From Lachnospiraceae bacterium UBA3273 (GTDB taxonomy: Bacteria > Bacillota > Clostridia > Lachnospirales > Lachnospiraceae): DNA of 25,111 bases. A program made the translations under genes and the position numbers. The stretch is from the NCBI GenBank assembly GCA_002362385.1, contig DEUB01000064.1:1-25111 (forward strand), read 5' to 3'. Positions 7,461 to 16,919 of the stretch are shown piece by piece. The notes under the pieces were generated by a model, which saw nothing but the letters and a program-made list of their open reading frames with translations, was not told where the DNA came from and did no database searches. Position 1 is the first letter of the stretch. Every line of letters starts with the position of its first letter.

Positions 7461-9071
7461 ATGGATAAATATAAATTGCTTCTGGTAGATGATGAAGAAG
7501 AGGTAATACAGGTCATCATGAAAAAAATCTGTTGGGAGGAGCTGGGATTTTCCATAGCCGGATATGCCAATAACGGCATAAAGGCTTTTGAAATGGTGGA
7601 AGAACTCCAGCCCGACGTTGTGATGACGGATATCAAAATGCCCTTTATGGACGGTATGGAATTATCCAATCGGATCAAAAAGGAATTTCCAACCATCAAG
7701 ATCTTGTTTTTTACGGGATTTGATGAGTTTGAATATGCCAAGGAAGCCATCCACCTTGAAGCGGAAGACTATATTTTAAAGCCTGTCAATTCCGTAGAAT
7801 TGACCAATGTATTTACTCAGCTTAAAATGAAATTGGACCAGGAAATAGCCGAAAAGCGCAATGTAGAAATTTTACAGCAGTATTATCTGGAGTCCCTGCC
7901 CCTTTTACAGACTAATTTTTATACTTCACTGATCGAGGGAAAAATCCGTGAAGATGAAATTTCCAAGTACCTTTCCGATTATCAGATCGTATTTTCGGGA
8001 CCTTTTTTCTGCTGCCTCGTTATCCATACTTCATCCAGTCAGATACCAAAAGATATGAATCCCCTGCTTTTGTCCGCATCCGTAACCAAGCAGGCCAGGG
8101 AACGTCTGGCTGAAAAATGGCAGGCAAAGTGTTTTTCTTATCTCGGCAATACTGTTTTGATACCGCAGTTAAAGAATGAAAAGGAAGTTTCGGCATTGAC
8201 CGATGACTGTGACAAATTTTGTAAGTATGCCTATTCTATGATCGAGGCTGTGGTTACCATAGGGATCGGCAGGGTCTGCGAAAGCATCTCCCAGCTGCCG
8301 CAGTCCTACGCCGGAGCAAGGGAGGCTGTATCTTACAGGGTAATTTACGGTTCCTCAAAGGCAATTAACATAAAGGAAATCGCTCCCCGGGAGATCAATA
8401 AATCCGGTCCGGCAAACGATACGGAATTATCCGGCCTTTTCAAAATGATCCGCTTAGGCTCTGCCCCGGAAGTCATCAAGGCTGTGGATAAATATTTAAA
8501 TCATACTCTTTTTCCGGACAAATCCCTCCAGCAGCATAACATAGACATTATGGAACTGATCAGCGCTTTATATCAGTTTTCGATCAATAACGATATTACT
8601 GCGGAAGGTTTTTCAGAAGATATGAAGGCTCTCTATGACAATCTTCTCGAACTGGAACCGGATGCGCTGCGCAGATGGCTTGTGGACACCTGTCTCTCCT
8701 TCCGGGAGAAATTGATCAGCGTGCGGAACAAATCGGCACAGTCCTTTGTAGACAGCGCTAAGGAATATGTTCGCAGCCACTACACCGATGAAGAGCTTTC
8801 CTTAGACAGCATCTGCAAGGTTTTGGGCGTATCGAATTCTTATTTTTCCACTCTTTTTAAAAAGAAAACCGGACATTCTTTTGTTACCTATCTGACGGAT
8901 TACCGCATGGAACAATCTGCCAGACTGCTGATCGAGACAAATGAAAAAAGCTATATCATTGCAAAAAATGTGGGATATGCGGATCCCAATTATTTTAGTT
9001 ATGTATTTAAAAGGAAATTCGGGGTATCTCCTTCCAAATACAGAGAGAGGCATGGGGAAAGTGAAAATTAA
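7461..9071 (+). CDS. YesN-type response regulator with AraC DNA-binding domain
   Basis: A 536-residue transcription regulator. The N-terminal receiver domain (about 1-120) has the acidic pair Asp10/Asp11, the phosphorylation site Asp57 (VVMTDIKMP), Thr85 and Lys107 (YILKPVN). A middle region (about 135-420) resembles the linker of YesN regulators. The C-terminal AraC/XylS domain (about 432-533) carries two helix-turn-helix motifs (LSLDSICKVLGVSNSYFSTL and SYIIAKNVGYADPNYFSYVF). It pairs with the LytS-type kinase encoded next, whose start overlaps this gene's end by 20 nt. Regulators of this type paired with binding-protein-assisted kinases commonly activate neighbouring sugar ABC transporters. 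The mgl operon immediately upstream is the obvious target, though this is inferred from position. Confidence 0.93.
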   Translation: MDKYKLLLVDDEEEVIQVIMKKICWEELGFSIAGYANNGIKAFEMVEELQPDVVMTDIKMPFMDGMELSNRIKKEFPTIKILFFTGFDEFEYAKEAIHLEAEDYILKPVNSVELTNVFTQLKMKLDQEIAEKRNVEILQQYYLESLPLLQTNFYTSLIEGKIREDEISKYLSDYQIVFSGPFFCCLVIHTSSSQIPKDMNPLLLSASVTKQARERLAEKWQAKCFSYLGNTVLIPQLKNEKEVSALTDDCDKFCKYAYSMIEAVVTIGIGRVCESISQLPQSYAGAREAVSYRVIYGSSKAINIKEIAPREINKSGPANDTELSGLFKMIRLGSAPEVIKAVDKYLNHTLFPDKSLQQHNIDIMELISALYQFSINNDITAEGFSEDMKALYDNLLELEPDALRRWLVDTCLSFREKLISVRNKSAQSFVDSAKEYVRSHYTDEELSLDSICKVLGVSNSYFSTLFKKKTGHSFVTYLTDYRMEQSARLLIETNEKSYIIAKNVGYADPNYFSYVFKRKFGVSPSKYRERHGESEN

Positions 9072-10920
9072 TCATCTGCGGCACATAGAAAAATTAAAAC
9101 CCCGGGGAATGCAGTCCCTGATCATGATCGCTTTCTCCGCCATATCCATTTCCGTCATGCTGATCTTGGGAATTGTGCTGTACATCCGGTTTTCTGCTTT
9201 ATCCCGTCAGGAAATCATACAGAATACGGAAAAACTGATGGAACAGACCAAGGAAAATCTGGAGGATTATCTCATCAGTATGCGGCAGATATCCGATGCC
9301 GTTTATTATAATGTCATAAAAGAAGAGGATTTTTCCCACCAGGATAACAATATCCAGCGGGGAATGAATCTGATATATGAATCAAATCAGGATAATCTGC
9401 GGAGTATTGCAATATACAATAACTACGGCAGCCTGATGGCGGCGGAACCGGTGGCATTACAGAAAGAGGACCCCAACGTTACCAGGCAGGACTGGTATCA
9501 GCAGGCTATGGCAAAGGTGGAAAATATGCACTTTTCCACACCTCATATCCAGAATTTGTTTGACGATACCACAAGGCGCTATTATTGGGTAATCTCCTTA
9601 AGCCGTGTGGTCGATCTGACGGATAACGGCATTCCCTTGTCCGGCGTCTTGCTTGTCGACATGGATTACAGCAGCATATCACGAATGATGAAGCAGATCA
9701 ACACATCGAATAACGGCCAGTACTATTATTTATGTGACGGCAGCGGACAAATTATCTATCATATGCGGCAGATGCAGATCAGCAACGGAACTTTTAATGA
9801 AAACAGCGAAACGATCGCCAAGTATAAGGACGGTGTTTACAACGAAACCCTTGACGGGGAACGCCGTACAGTCATTGTCAATACAATCAGCTATACGGGC
9901 TGGAAGCTGGTAGGGGTAATCCCTGATTCCACATTTACCAAAGATATGTTTAACGTCAGGTACTTTATTCTTATGCTCATGCTTTTAATGGGAATGATGT
10001 TAGCAGTGGTTAACCGTATTGTTTCCTCAAGGATCTCCAGCCCTATTTTAAAATTGGACGACTCGGTACGGGAATATGAAGCAGGGGAAAAACCGGAAAT
10101 TTATATCGGCGGTTCCCCGGAAATCAGGCATCTGGGATACTCCATACAGCATTCCTATGAACAGATCGACAACCTTATGCATGAAATCGTCCTGGAACAG
10201 AATGAAAGACGGAAAAGCGAGCTGGATGCACTGCAGAGCCAGATCAATCCCCACTTTTTGTATAATGCGCTGGACTCCATTATCTGGATGGTCGAAGGAG
10301 AAAGAAATGACGATGCGGTATTTATGATATCAGAACTGGCAAAGCTTTTCCGCATCAGCCTTTCCAAAGGACATACCGTTATCAGCGTGAAAGACGAACT
10401 GCAGCATGCCCAAAGCTATATGAACATCCAAAAAATCCGTTACAAAAACGCATTTTCTTTTGTTTTTGATGTGGATGAAACGATTTATTCTTATTGCACC
10501 GTAAAACTGGTTTTGCAGCCCATCCTGGAAAATGCCATTAATTACGGAATCAACAGTATGGATGACTGCGGGGAAATTAAAATAACCGGAAGACTGACAG
10601 ACGGAAATATTATTCTTTCCGTATCGGATAACGGGATCGGCATGTCAGAGGAAGAGGTAAGCCTTTTACTGACGGACAGCACCCGGATACATAAGCATGG
10701 TTCCGGCGTCGGTCTTATCAATGTCAATAACCGTATTCAGATTCTTTTTGGAAAAGACTACGGCCTTATAGTCGAAAGCGAATTGGATGAAGGCACGACT
10801 GTTTCCATCCGCATTCCGGCAATTGCCTATACGGAAGAAAACAAAGAAATACTCGAAAAGGGATACATGTTCAGCCATAAAGAAATCTTTGACAAGGAAT
10901 TACAGGATAAACAGGAATGA
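9052..10920 (+). CDS. LytS/YesM-type sensor histidine kinase
   Basis: A 622-residue membrane kinase, presumed partner of the preceding regulator. It has a first membrane segment (about 21-46), an extracellular sensory region (about 50-300, Cache-like), a second membrane segment (about 304-323) and a HAMP-like linker (about 324-380). A His_kinase domain follows with phosphoacceptor His401 (SQINPHFLYNALDSIIWM). The catalytic ATPase domain has ENAINYG (N-box), SDNGIGM (525-531) and GSGVGLINVNNRI. I choose ATG 9052, inside the end of the regulator gene. GTG 9061 is an alternative and fits the AGAGAGG ribosome binding site better in spacing. An open frame extends up to 8941 but would overlap the regulator by 131 nt. 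The 3' end overlaps the next start by 4 nt (ATGA), indicating translational coupling with the anchored binding protein. Confidence 0.93.
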   Translation: MGKVKINHLRHIEKLKPRGMQSLIMIAFSAISISVMLILGIVLYIRFSALSRQEIIQNTEKLMEQTKENLEDYLISMRQISDAVYYNVIKEEDFSHQDNNIQRGMNLIYESNQDNLRSIAIYNNYGSLMAAEPVALQKEDPNVTRQDWYQQAMAKVENMHFSTPHIQNLFDDTTRRYYWVISLSRVVDLTDNGIPLSGVLLVDMDYSSISRMMKQINTSNNGQYYYLCDGSGQIIYHMRQMQISNGTFNENSETIAKYKDGVYNETLDGERRTVIVNTISYTGWKLVGVIPDSTFTKDMFNVRYFILMLMLLMGMMLAVVNRIVSSRISSPILKLDDSVREYEAGEKPEIYIGGSPEIRHLGYSIQHSYEQIDNLMHEIVLEQNERRKSELDALQSQINPHFLYNALDSIIWMVEGERNDDAVFMISELAKLFRISLSKGHTVISVKDELQHAQSYMNIQKIRYKNAFSFVFDVDETIYSYCTVKLVLQPILENAINYGINSMDDCGEIKITGRLTDGNIILSVSDNGIGMSEEEVSLLLTDSTRIHKHGSGVGLINVNNRIQILFGKDYGLIVESELDEGTTVSIRIPAIAYTEENKEILEKGYMFSHKEIFDKELQDKQE

Positions 10921-11891
10921 AGAACAGCAAAAAACTATTTATTTTAACTGAAATCGTTTTGGGCGTCATGGTGGTCATACTGGCATTCATCATGATACGG
11001 GAAAAAAACGGCAGGGACCTTAAAAAAATCTCCGTGATCGTGCAGCATTCCGATGACAGCCAATGGTCCGCATTCAAATACGGTCTCAAAATGGCAGCTC
11101 AGGATAAAGGGGTCGACGTCTTTATTGTGAATACAGGAAAGACCCTGACCGTTGAAGAGGAACTTGATATCATAAGGGATGAGATTGAAAACGGTGCTGA
11201 CGCAGTGATCCTTCAGCCTGCTCCGGGAATTGATGCAGAAAAATCATTGAAGAAGATCAGAAACAGGGTTCCTGTTATACTGGTGGAATGCGCCGCCCGG
11301 GAAGACGGGGAGTCATCCGGCATTCCGGCCGTAAAACCTGACAATTATGCCATGGGCAGGGCGCTGGCAGAGGAACTTCTAAAAGATTACAGCGGCAGCT
11401 TAGAAGAAAAGACCCTGGGCATCGTTATGGAAAACTCCAATTCGGAAGCTGATGTCAGCCGAAGGCGTGGAGTAGAAGATGCTTTAAGGGATACCGGCGC
11501 CGATGTTCTCTGGTCTGTTTCCGATTCCTTCGGGGAAAATGAAGAAAATTCCCTGGACAAGCAGTCCAAGGTAGATATTGTCATTGCTCTTGATGATAGC
11601 AGCCTGACAGCGGCCGGGGAATATTCCCTCCATAACAATCTCCACGGAGCCCTGGTATACGGAATCGGAAATTCTACAGAAGCAATTTATTACCTGGATA
11701 CGGGAATCGTCCAATGCCTTATTGTGCCCGATGGATTTAACATGGGTTATCAAAGCGTGACGGCGGCGGCAGAAGGTCTAGGATATCCTTTTTTTGAAGT
11801 AAAAAGTGAAACCGTTTCTTACTTTGTGATCCACAGAGAAGAATTGTTTTCTCCCCAAAATCAGGAAATTATTTTTACAATGAGTCAGTAA
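10917..11891 (+). CDS. Membrane-anchored periplasmic-binding-protein-like sensor subunit
   Basis: A 324-residue protein with a single uncleaved N-terminal membrane segment (about 8-27) and no lipobox. A Peripla_BP_4 sugar-binding-like domain (from ISVIVQHSDD, about residue 38, to the end) follows and would face outward. The two-lobed fold is suggested by alternating strands such as ADAVILQPAPG, RVPVILVECA, LGIVMENSNS and VDIVIALDDSS. Its ATGA overlap with the kinase gene suggests stoichiometric production and complex formation with the kinase. This resembles the known XylFII-LytS-YesN system of Clostridium beijerinckii, in which an anchored binding protein presents xylose to the kinase. The MglB sugar-contact residues are not recognisable here, so its ligand is open. 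It is not an import component: no ATPase or permease follows it. Confidence 0.85.
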   Translation: MKNSKKLFILTEIVLGVMVVILAFIMIREKNGRDLKKISVIVQHSDDSQWSAFKYGLKMAAQDKGVDVFIVNTGKTLTVEEELDIIRDEIENGADAVILQPAPGIDAEKSLKKIRNRVPVILVECAAREDGESSGIPAVKPDNYAMGRALAEELLKDYSGSLEEKTLGIVMENSNSEADVSRRRGVEDALRDTGADVLWSVSDSFGENEENSLDKQSKVDIVIALDDSSLTAAGEYSLHNNLHGALVYGIGNSTEAIYYLDTGIVQCLIVPDGFNMGYQSVTAAAEGLGYPFFEVKSETVSYFVIHREELFSPQNQEIIFTMSQ

Positions 11892-11923
11892 AGCCTTTGG
11901 ATAAAAGAAAGTGAGCAGTTTTT

Positions 11924-12967
11924 ATGAGAGCAAAAAAGATCCATATATCAGCTATCCTTTTTTTCCTGTGTATATGTTTTTTATGGGGCTGTGGAAAACA
12001 GCAGCCCGCGGCCAAAAACAAGCTCTATGTGGGAATAACATATTATGACCAGAGCGATACCTTTTTAAGCCAGTTAAATACCTGTCTCAGGGAACAGTTT
12101 GACCAACTGGAAAACGATGATCTCGAAATTACCATCGCAGTCCGGGATGCGGCAGGCTCGCAGCGGACACAGGATGACCAGGTAGAGGAACTGATCGACG
12201 CCGGCTGTAATATCCTTTTTGTAAATCTGGTAGACAGGACAGACCCTTCGGAGATCATTGATATCGCCAAGGAAAATAATGTTCCGATCGTATTTTTTAA
12301 CCGGGAGCCTGTTGCGGAAGACATGATGCGCTGGGATGAATTGTATTATGTGGGCGCAGATGCAAAGCAATCCGGCACCATGCAGGGCGAAATGGCTGTA
12401 GACGCCATACTTGCAAATAAGCGGATAGACCGGAACAGGGACGGAATCATCCAATATGTGGTACTGGAAGGAGAACCGGGTCATCAGGATGCCATTATCC
12501 GGACGGAAAGCGCCGTGAATACCCTGAAAAATAACGGCATCCAGCTTGAAAAACTGGGCTATGGCATTGCAAACTGGAATCGCGCCCAGGCCCAGAACCG
12601 GATGATGCAGATAATCGGCCAGCATCAGAATGAGATCGAACTTGTTTTGGCAAATAATGACGATATGGCTCTAGGCGCAATGGACGCTTATAAAAAATTA
12701 AATTACACCGAATCCGCCCTGCCTGTATTTTTTGGAATTGACGGCACGGACGTAGGCCTGCAGGCAGTTGCGGATTCGGAGCTGACCGGAACGATATATA
12801 ATGATAAGGAAGGACAATCCGCAGCTATGGTAAAGCTGGCCGTTGCCCTTATTTCCGGAAAAGGGCTGGAAGAAATCGAATTTCAAAATGACAGATATAT
12901 TTATCTTCCCTATTCCAAGGTTACCATAGATAATGTGGATGACTTTATGGATAGGAAAAAGCAATAA
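11924..12967 (+). CDS. MglB-like galactose/glucose-binding lipoprotein, canonical order
   Basis: A 347-residue lipoprotein (lipobox LWGC, Cys23) with the ordinary MglB layout. All ten sugar contacts of E. coli MglB have counterparts: Asp45, Phe47, Asn126 (FFNREP), His187, Asp189, Arg193, Trp218, Asn245 (ANND), Asp273 and Asn293. The calcium loop DRNRDGIIQ (169-177) and its remote Glu239 are also kept. It should therefore bind glucose and/or galactose. It is the last gene of the sensor/regulator operon, 32 nt after the anchored binding protein, with a weak AAAGTGAG ribosome binding site. With no transport genes beside it, it may deliver sugar to the kinase, to the importer encoded upstream, or to both. 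It ends only 20 nt from the convergent exporter operon, with no clear terminator between. Confidence 0.92.
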   Translation: MRAKKIHISAILFFLCICFLWGCGKQQPAAKNKLYVGITYYDQSDTFLSQLNTCLREQFDQLENDDLEITIAVRDAAGSQRTQDDQVEELIDAGCNILFVNLVDRTDPSEIIDIAKENNVPIVFFNREPVAEDMMRWDELYYVGADAKQSGTMQGEMAVDAILANKRIDRNRDGIIQYVVLEGEPGHQDAIIRTESAVNTLKNNGIQLEKLGYGIANWNRAQAQNRMMQIIGQHQNEIELVLANNDDMALGAMDAYKKLNYTESALPVFFGIDGTDVGLQAVADSELTGTIYNDKEGQSAAMVKLAVALISGKGLEEIEFQNDRYIYLPYSKVTIDNVDDFMDRKKQ

Positions 12968-12987
12968 TTGTTTTTGTCTTCTAAAAT

Positions 12988-14271
12988 TTATTCATACCGC
13001 AGGGCTTCGATAGGACTCATCTTTGCCGCCTTATTTGCCGGATAATATCCGAAAAATACGCCGATCAATACAGAGAAACCTACGGAGAATACAATACTGC
13101 CCATGGACGCCGCGGCTTCATATCCCAGCAGGGAAGTAGCGGCGGTTCCTAATAAAAGTCCCAGGACAATTCCTATAAACCCGCCTGTTAAACATATGAC
13201 GATCGCCTCTGTTATAAACTGCAGCCGGATAGAACCGTTAGAAGCGCCCAATGCCTTTCTCGTTCCGATTTCTCTTGTCCTTTCAGTAATGGACACCAGC
13301 ATGATATTCATGACGCCGATCCCCCCTACCAAGAGGGAGATCCCTGCAATAATGGAGATTGCTATGGATATGGTAGATAACATTTTTGTCATTTCCTCCA
13401 TCATATCCTTCATGCTGGTAACGTTGATCTCATAGTTTTCGTTTCTTGTGTAATACACATTAAAAAAATACTTGATGTCTTCCATAAAACTGTTATTGTC
13501 CGTACCTGCGGCCGTGACCACAGTAAACTGCGTATAACCTTCTTCCGAATGGTTCTGGCTTTTTGCCGCCTTTAAGGGAAGATATACTTCTGTGACAATA
13601 TCCTCTTCCGACTCACTCATAAATACTGCGTCTTCGTCATATTTGTAAATACCCACGATGGTATAACCATAATATCTGTTACCGATGTTAATATCTACCG
13701 TATTTTCCAATGCAGCGTCATAATCTCCTCCGAACAGCTTATCCACAAGCTTATTCGATACCACTGCTACCTTTCTCCCCTCCTTTTGATCTCTCTCCGT
13801 CAGACTCCTCCCTGCTAAAAGCGTAAGCTTATTGATCTCTAAGTATCCTTCGTTGACCCCGGTCATACTTACGTTTGCCGAAAGCTGTCCGTCCTCTGCG
13901 GTTCCGCTCCCCGCAGATTCACTGATGGACAGCGTATCGATCTTCTCCCCGTAGGCATCCTTAAAAGCATCCAGCATTTCATCGGTAATATAATCCTGTT
14001 CCGTCATCGCCCTCCTGTTTCCGGCGCCAAACCGCATTCCTTCCGCGGTTACTTCTCCTCCGTTGCTTTTTTTCTTTAATCCCACGGTCAGATTGTCGGC
14101 TCCCATTTCATGCATGGAGGAGGCAACGGAAGTATTCAGGGAATTACCCACCGTCATAATGGCAATTACCGAAGCAATTCCGATGATAATTCCCAGCATC
14201 GTCAGAAATGCCCGCATTTTGTTAGATTTCAACCCTGTGAGGGCCAGAAGGATATTTTCGGCAATCAGCAT
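12988..14271 (-). CDS. MacB/FtsX-type ABC exporter permease
   Basis: A 427-residue permease with the MacB layout. It has one N-terminal membrane segment (about 21-43), an extracellular MacB_PCD domain (about 45-290) and a C-terminal FtsX domain with three membrane segments (about 295-420). The FtsX domain contains GGIGVMNIMLVSITERTREIGTRKALGA and ends PIEALRYE, both family hallmarks. It lacks a fused ATPase domain; the ATPase is encoded separately just upstream, and the ATG overlaps that gene's stop by 7 nt. It works with that ATPase and the HlyD-like adaptor encoded ahead of them. In Gram-positive bacteria such systems export peptides or lipids, or confer resistance to antimicrobial peptides; the substrate here is not readable. 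AAAGGAGAAAGGA precedes the start. Confidence 0.92.
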   Translation of the reverse strand: MLIAENILLALTGLKSNKMRAFLTMLGIIIGIASVIAIMTVGNSLNTSVASSMHEMGADNLTVGLKKKSNGGEVTAEGMRFGAGNRRAMTEQDYITDEMLDAFKDAYGEKIDTLSISESAGSGTAEDGQLSANVSMTGVNEGYLEINKLTLLAGRSLTERDQKEGRKVAVVSNKLVDKLFGGDYDAALENTVDINIGNRYYGYTIVGIYKYDEDAVFMSESEEDIVTEVYLPLKAAKSQNHSEEGYTQFTVVTAAGTDNNSFMEDIKYFFNVYYTRNENYEINVTSMKDMMEEMTKMLSTISIAISIIAGISLLVGGIGVMNIMLVSITERTREIGTRKALGASNGSIRLQFITEAIVICLTGGFIGIVLGLLLGTAATSLLGYEAAASMGSIVFSVGFSVLIGVFFGYYPANKAAKMSPIEALRYE

Positions 14272-15023
14272 GTTTCCTTTCTCCTTTCCCCTGTGATCTC
14301 CCCGTCCTTCATGGTAATGATCCGTTCCGTTTCCGCCGCAAGCTCCTCAGAATGAGTGATCAGAATGATCGTCTTATTCTGCTCCTTGTGAAGCTTATGG
14401 AAAATATCCATGATCATCCGTCCGGTTTTGGAATCAAGGGCGCCTGTAGGTTCGTCGGCTAAAATAATGGATGGATCGTTTGCCATGGCCCTGGCAATGG
14501 CAACCCTCTGTTTCTGTCCTCCTGAGAGTTCATCGGGATTATGGCTCATGCGGTCTTCCATTTCCACCAGGGAAAGCAGTTCCTTTGCCCGCCTGTTCCT
14601 CTCCTTTTTTGCCATCCCTCCATACAGCATGGGCAGCTCCACATTTTTCAGGGCGCTGGTCCTCGCTACCAGATTATAGGTCTGAAAAACAAAACCGATC
14701 TTTTTATTTCTGATCTTTGACAGCTCTTTATCCTTCGCCTTTTCCACATCCAGCCCGTCCAAATGATAACAGCCGTCTGTGGGCCGGTCCAAGATACCGA
14801 TAATATTCATAAGAGTGGTCTTTCCGGAACCGGATGCCCCTACAATGGAAATAAATTCCCCTTTGTATACCTTCAGATCCAGACCGTGTAATACTTCCAG
14901 CTCGTTTGGCTGATTTACGTAAAAGCTCTTACGGATATTCTTTAATTCCAGCATGATTTCCCTGTTTGTTCCGCCGGCCCCGTCATTTGCAGTATCAGCG
15001 GCATGATTTAACATATTGCTCAT
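14265..15023 (-). CDS. MacB/LolD-type ABC exporter ATPase
   Basis: A 252-residue ATPase that powers the exporter permease encoded next. It has Walker A GASGSGKTT (62-70), the signature LSGGQ (166-170) and Walker B ILADEP with Asp190/Glu191. It lies 3 nt downstream of the adaptor stop, and GGGGGAGGA, inside the end of the adaptor gene, supports the start at 15023. This gives a Ser/Asn/Gly-rich tail of about 23 residues before the usual first strand (MLELKNIRKSF). A shorter form from the internal Met24 is possible but has no better ribosome binding site. Confidence 0.94.
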   Translation of the reverse strand: MSNMLNHAADTANDGAGGTNREIMLELKNIRKSFYVNQPNELEVLHGLDLKVYKGEFISIVGASGSGKTTLMNIIGILDRPTDGCYHLDGLDVEKAKDKELSKIRNKKIGFVFQTYNLVARTSALKNVELPMLYGGMAKKERNRRAKELLSLVEMEDRMSHNPDELSGGQKQRVAIARAMANDPSIILADEPTGALDSKTGRMIMDIFHKLHKEQNKTIILITHSEELAAETERIITMKDGEITGERRKETC

Positions 15024-15026
15024 AGT

Positions 15027-16919
15027 TTAAAATCCTCCCCCGCCGGGGCCTCCTGCCGGCGCTCCTACAGGTCCTTCTTCTGTTTCGATCGTTACCGCGC
15101 CGCCCGGTCCTTCATATATAAATTCCGTTTCTTCTCCAAACATAAATCCGCCTTCTGTATTGCTGCTTTTGGAAATTGTTGTTACGACCTGCATCCCTTC
15201 CGTCAGTTCATCGCTGATGATCTCAACATAATAATCGCTTTCCATTCCCTTTTCCACAAAAATCTTCCTGAAAGCTCCCGTTTTCCCGCCTGCATTATCC
15301 GTATCTGCAGAAGCGTCTGAGAAATTTCTATTCCCGGGACCTTTGCCTGTTGGATTACCATTTTCGGAATCTTCATTCCCGTGATTTCCAGTTGGCTCAT
15401 CCAGCACTTCTATGTAATTGTTTCCTTCTTCATCCGTCTGCACACAGTCATAGGCAACAGCAAAGACATTTTCTCTGGAATCCAGGATAATGCTTGTTTT
15501 TGCAGTCATGCCCACCCGCAGCCGTTCGTCATAGTCTTCCAGATCGATTCTGACCTTATAAGTGGGGGAAGTATTGGCCGTTCCCGTGTTTCCCCCTGAA
15601 GAAGCCGTACTGTTCGGTGTTGGCGCAACAAAAGAGACCGTTCCCTTAAGCTGTTCATCTCCCGTGGCGTCCGTTTTAACGACCGCTTTCAAATCTTTGC
15701 TGATCTTTGAAATGTCGTATTCGTCCACGGAGGCCTCTACAACGAAGTGTTCCATATCCTGAATAACAAACAGTGTTTCCCCGTTATATACGTCCCCCTC
15801 TTCCACATTTATTGCAGTGATCACACCGCTTATGGGAGCAGTAACCACCGTTTTTCCCAATTTCTCTTCCGCCTCCTGAAGCTGGTCCTCCTGGGTTTTC
15901 TTATTGTTGCTTTGCTCTAACGCTGTAATTTCATAATTATCCTGGGATTTTTCAATCTGTTTCGCATTCTTTTCATTGGAAGACGTCTGAGCGTTCAGCC
16001 TTCCGTAATAAGCTCCGTATGCGGCGTCTGCCTGACTTTTATATTCCTCATAAGACGCCATGGCCTGGCTTTCTCTCTGCTTTGCTTCCGCCAGTTCATT
16101 TTCCGCCTGGCTTAAAGGCGTTTCATACTTAGCAACTGCATCCTGGTAACCGGCCCGGGCATTTTGCAAATTGTCATATAAACTGCCTGTCAGGTCTATA
16201 TCCGTAACAGCTGCAGCTTTGTCATATTCCGCCTGCGCATTGTCTAATGCCGCCTTTGCATCCGAGACCTTCATCTGCCAGCCTTCACTTTCCGCCTGAG
16301 CTTTCAGGCTGTCATACTGATCCTGCGCTGCGCTGACTGCCGCCTGGGCGTTTTGATAATCAGTCAATGCACCGTCCCGCTTGGAAACCATCTGATTATA
16401 ATGATCCAATGCGGTATTTACATCTGTCTTAAGCCCTGCTGCCTCCGATGCATATGTTTCTTTTGCATCCGTCACAGCATCTGCCGCATCCTCTAAAGTT
16501 TTTCCGTTCTTTAAATTATTTAAAGCCGCATTATCCTTTGCAGTTTCCAGTTCCCTTTCCAGGCCGGAGCTGTCAAAAGTAACGATCACATCTCCCGCAT
16601 TGACATAGTCCCCTACGCCCACATTTACTTCCTTTATTTCCGTTCCCGTTAAAGATGTGGTCACACTTCTTTCATCCCTGCTGGCAATATTTCCCGTAAG
16701 GCTTACGGATGAAGTCAGATCCATCCTGGTAAGAGGCGATGAAACGGGTTCATTCATTACGGACACGTCTTTTATTACATTCAATTTTTTATAGAAATGA
16801 ATGCCCAACATAAGGAAAACTATAATAAGTACCACAGATACCGAAAATATTTTATGCCGTTTTAAAAATCCTCCTGTTTTTGATAATAACTTTTTGGGGA
16901 AAATTAAATTTTCCGTCAT
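15027..16919 (-). CDS. HlyD/MacA-type efflux adaptor protein
   Basis: A 630-residue membrane-fusion protein, first gene of the three-gene exporter operon. One N-terminal membrane anchor (about 22-42) is followed by a first barrel-sandwich half (GTEIKEVNVGVGDYVNAGDVIVTF, about 92-115). A long Ala/Gln/Asp-rich coiled coil (about 120-350) comes next, then the second lipoyl half (TVVTAPISGVITAINVEEGDVYNGE) and beta-barrel domains. The C-terminus is unusually Gly/Pro-rich, ending GGPGGGGF, and a Gly/Asn/Asp-rich insertion lies at about 500-545. At 630 residues it is longer than E. coli MacA (about 370), mainly because of the coiled coil and these insertions. The start is preceded by an excellent AAGGAGGT. 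In a cell without an outer membrane such adaptors probably guide substrate across the wall or act as regulators of the permease. Confidence 0.92.
   Translation of the reverse strand: MTENLIFPKKLLSKTGGFLKRHKIFSVSVVLIIVFLMLGIHFYKKLNVIKDVSVMNEPVSSPLTRMDLTSSVSLTGNIASRDERSVTTSLTGTEIKEVNVGVGDYVNAGDVIVTFDSSGLERELETAKDNAALNNLKNGKTLEDAADAVTDAKETYASEAAGLKTDVNTALDHYNQMVSKRDGALTDYQNAQAAVSAAQDQYDSLKAQAESEGWQMKVSDAKAALDNAQAEYDKAAAVTDIDLTGSLYDNLQNARAGYQDAVAKYETPLSQAENELAEAKQRESQAMASYEEYKSQADAAYGAYYGRLNAQTSSNEKNAKQIEKSQDNYEITALEQSNNKKTQEDQLQEAEEKLGKTVVTAPISGVITAINVEEGDVYNGETLFVIQDMEHFVVEASVDEYDISKISKDLKAVVKTDATGDEQLKGTVSFVAPTPNSTASSGGNTGTANTSPTYKVRIDLEDYDERLRVGMTAKTSIILDSRENVFAVAYDCVQTDEEGNNYIEVLDEPTGNHGNEDSENGNPTGKGPGNRNFSDASADTDNAGGKTGAFRKIFVEKGMESDYYVEIISDELTEGMQVVTTISKSSNTEGGFMFGEETEFIYEGPGGAVTIETEEGPVGAPAGGPGGGGF

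Noticed and set aside
8941..9051. Upstream start for the histidine kinase at 8941
   Set aside because: It would overlap the AraC domain coding region by 131 nt, and the extra residues are the out-of-frame reading of that domain. The starts at 9052 or 9061 near AGAGAGG fit better.
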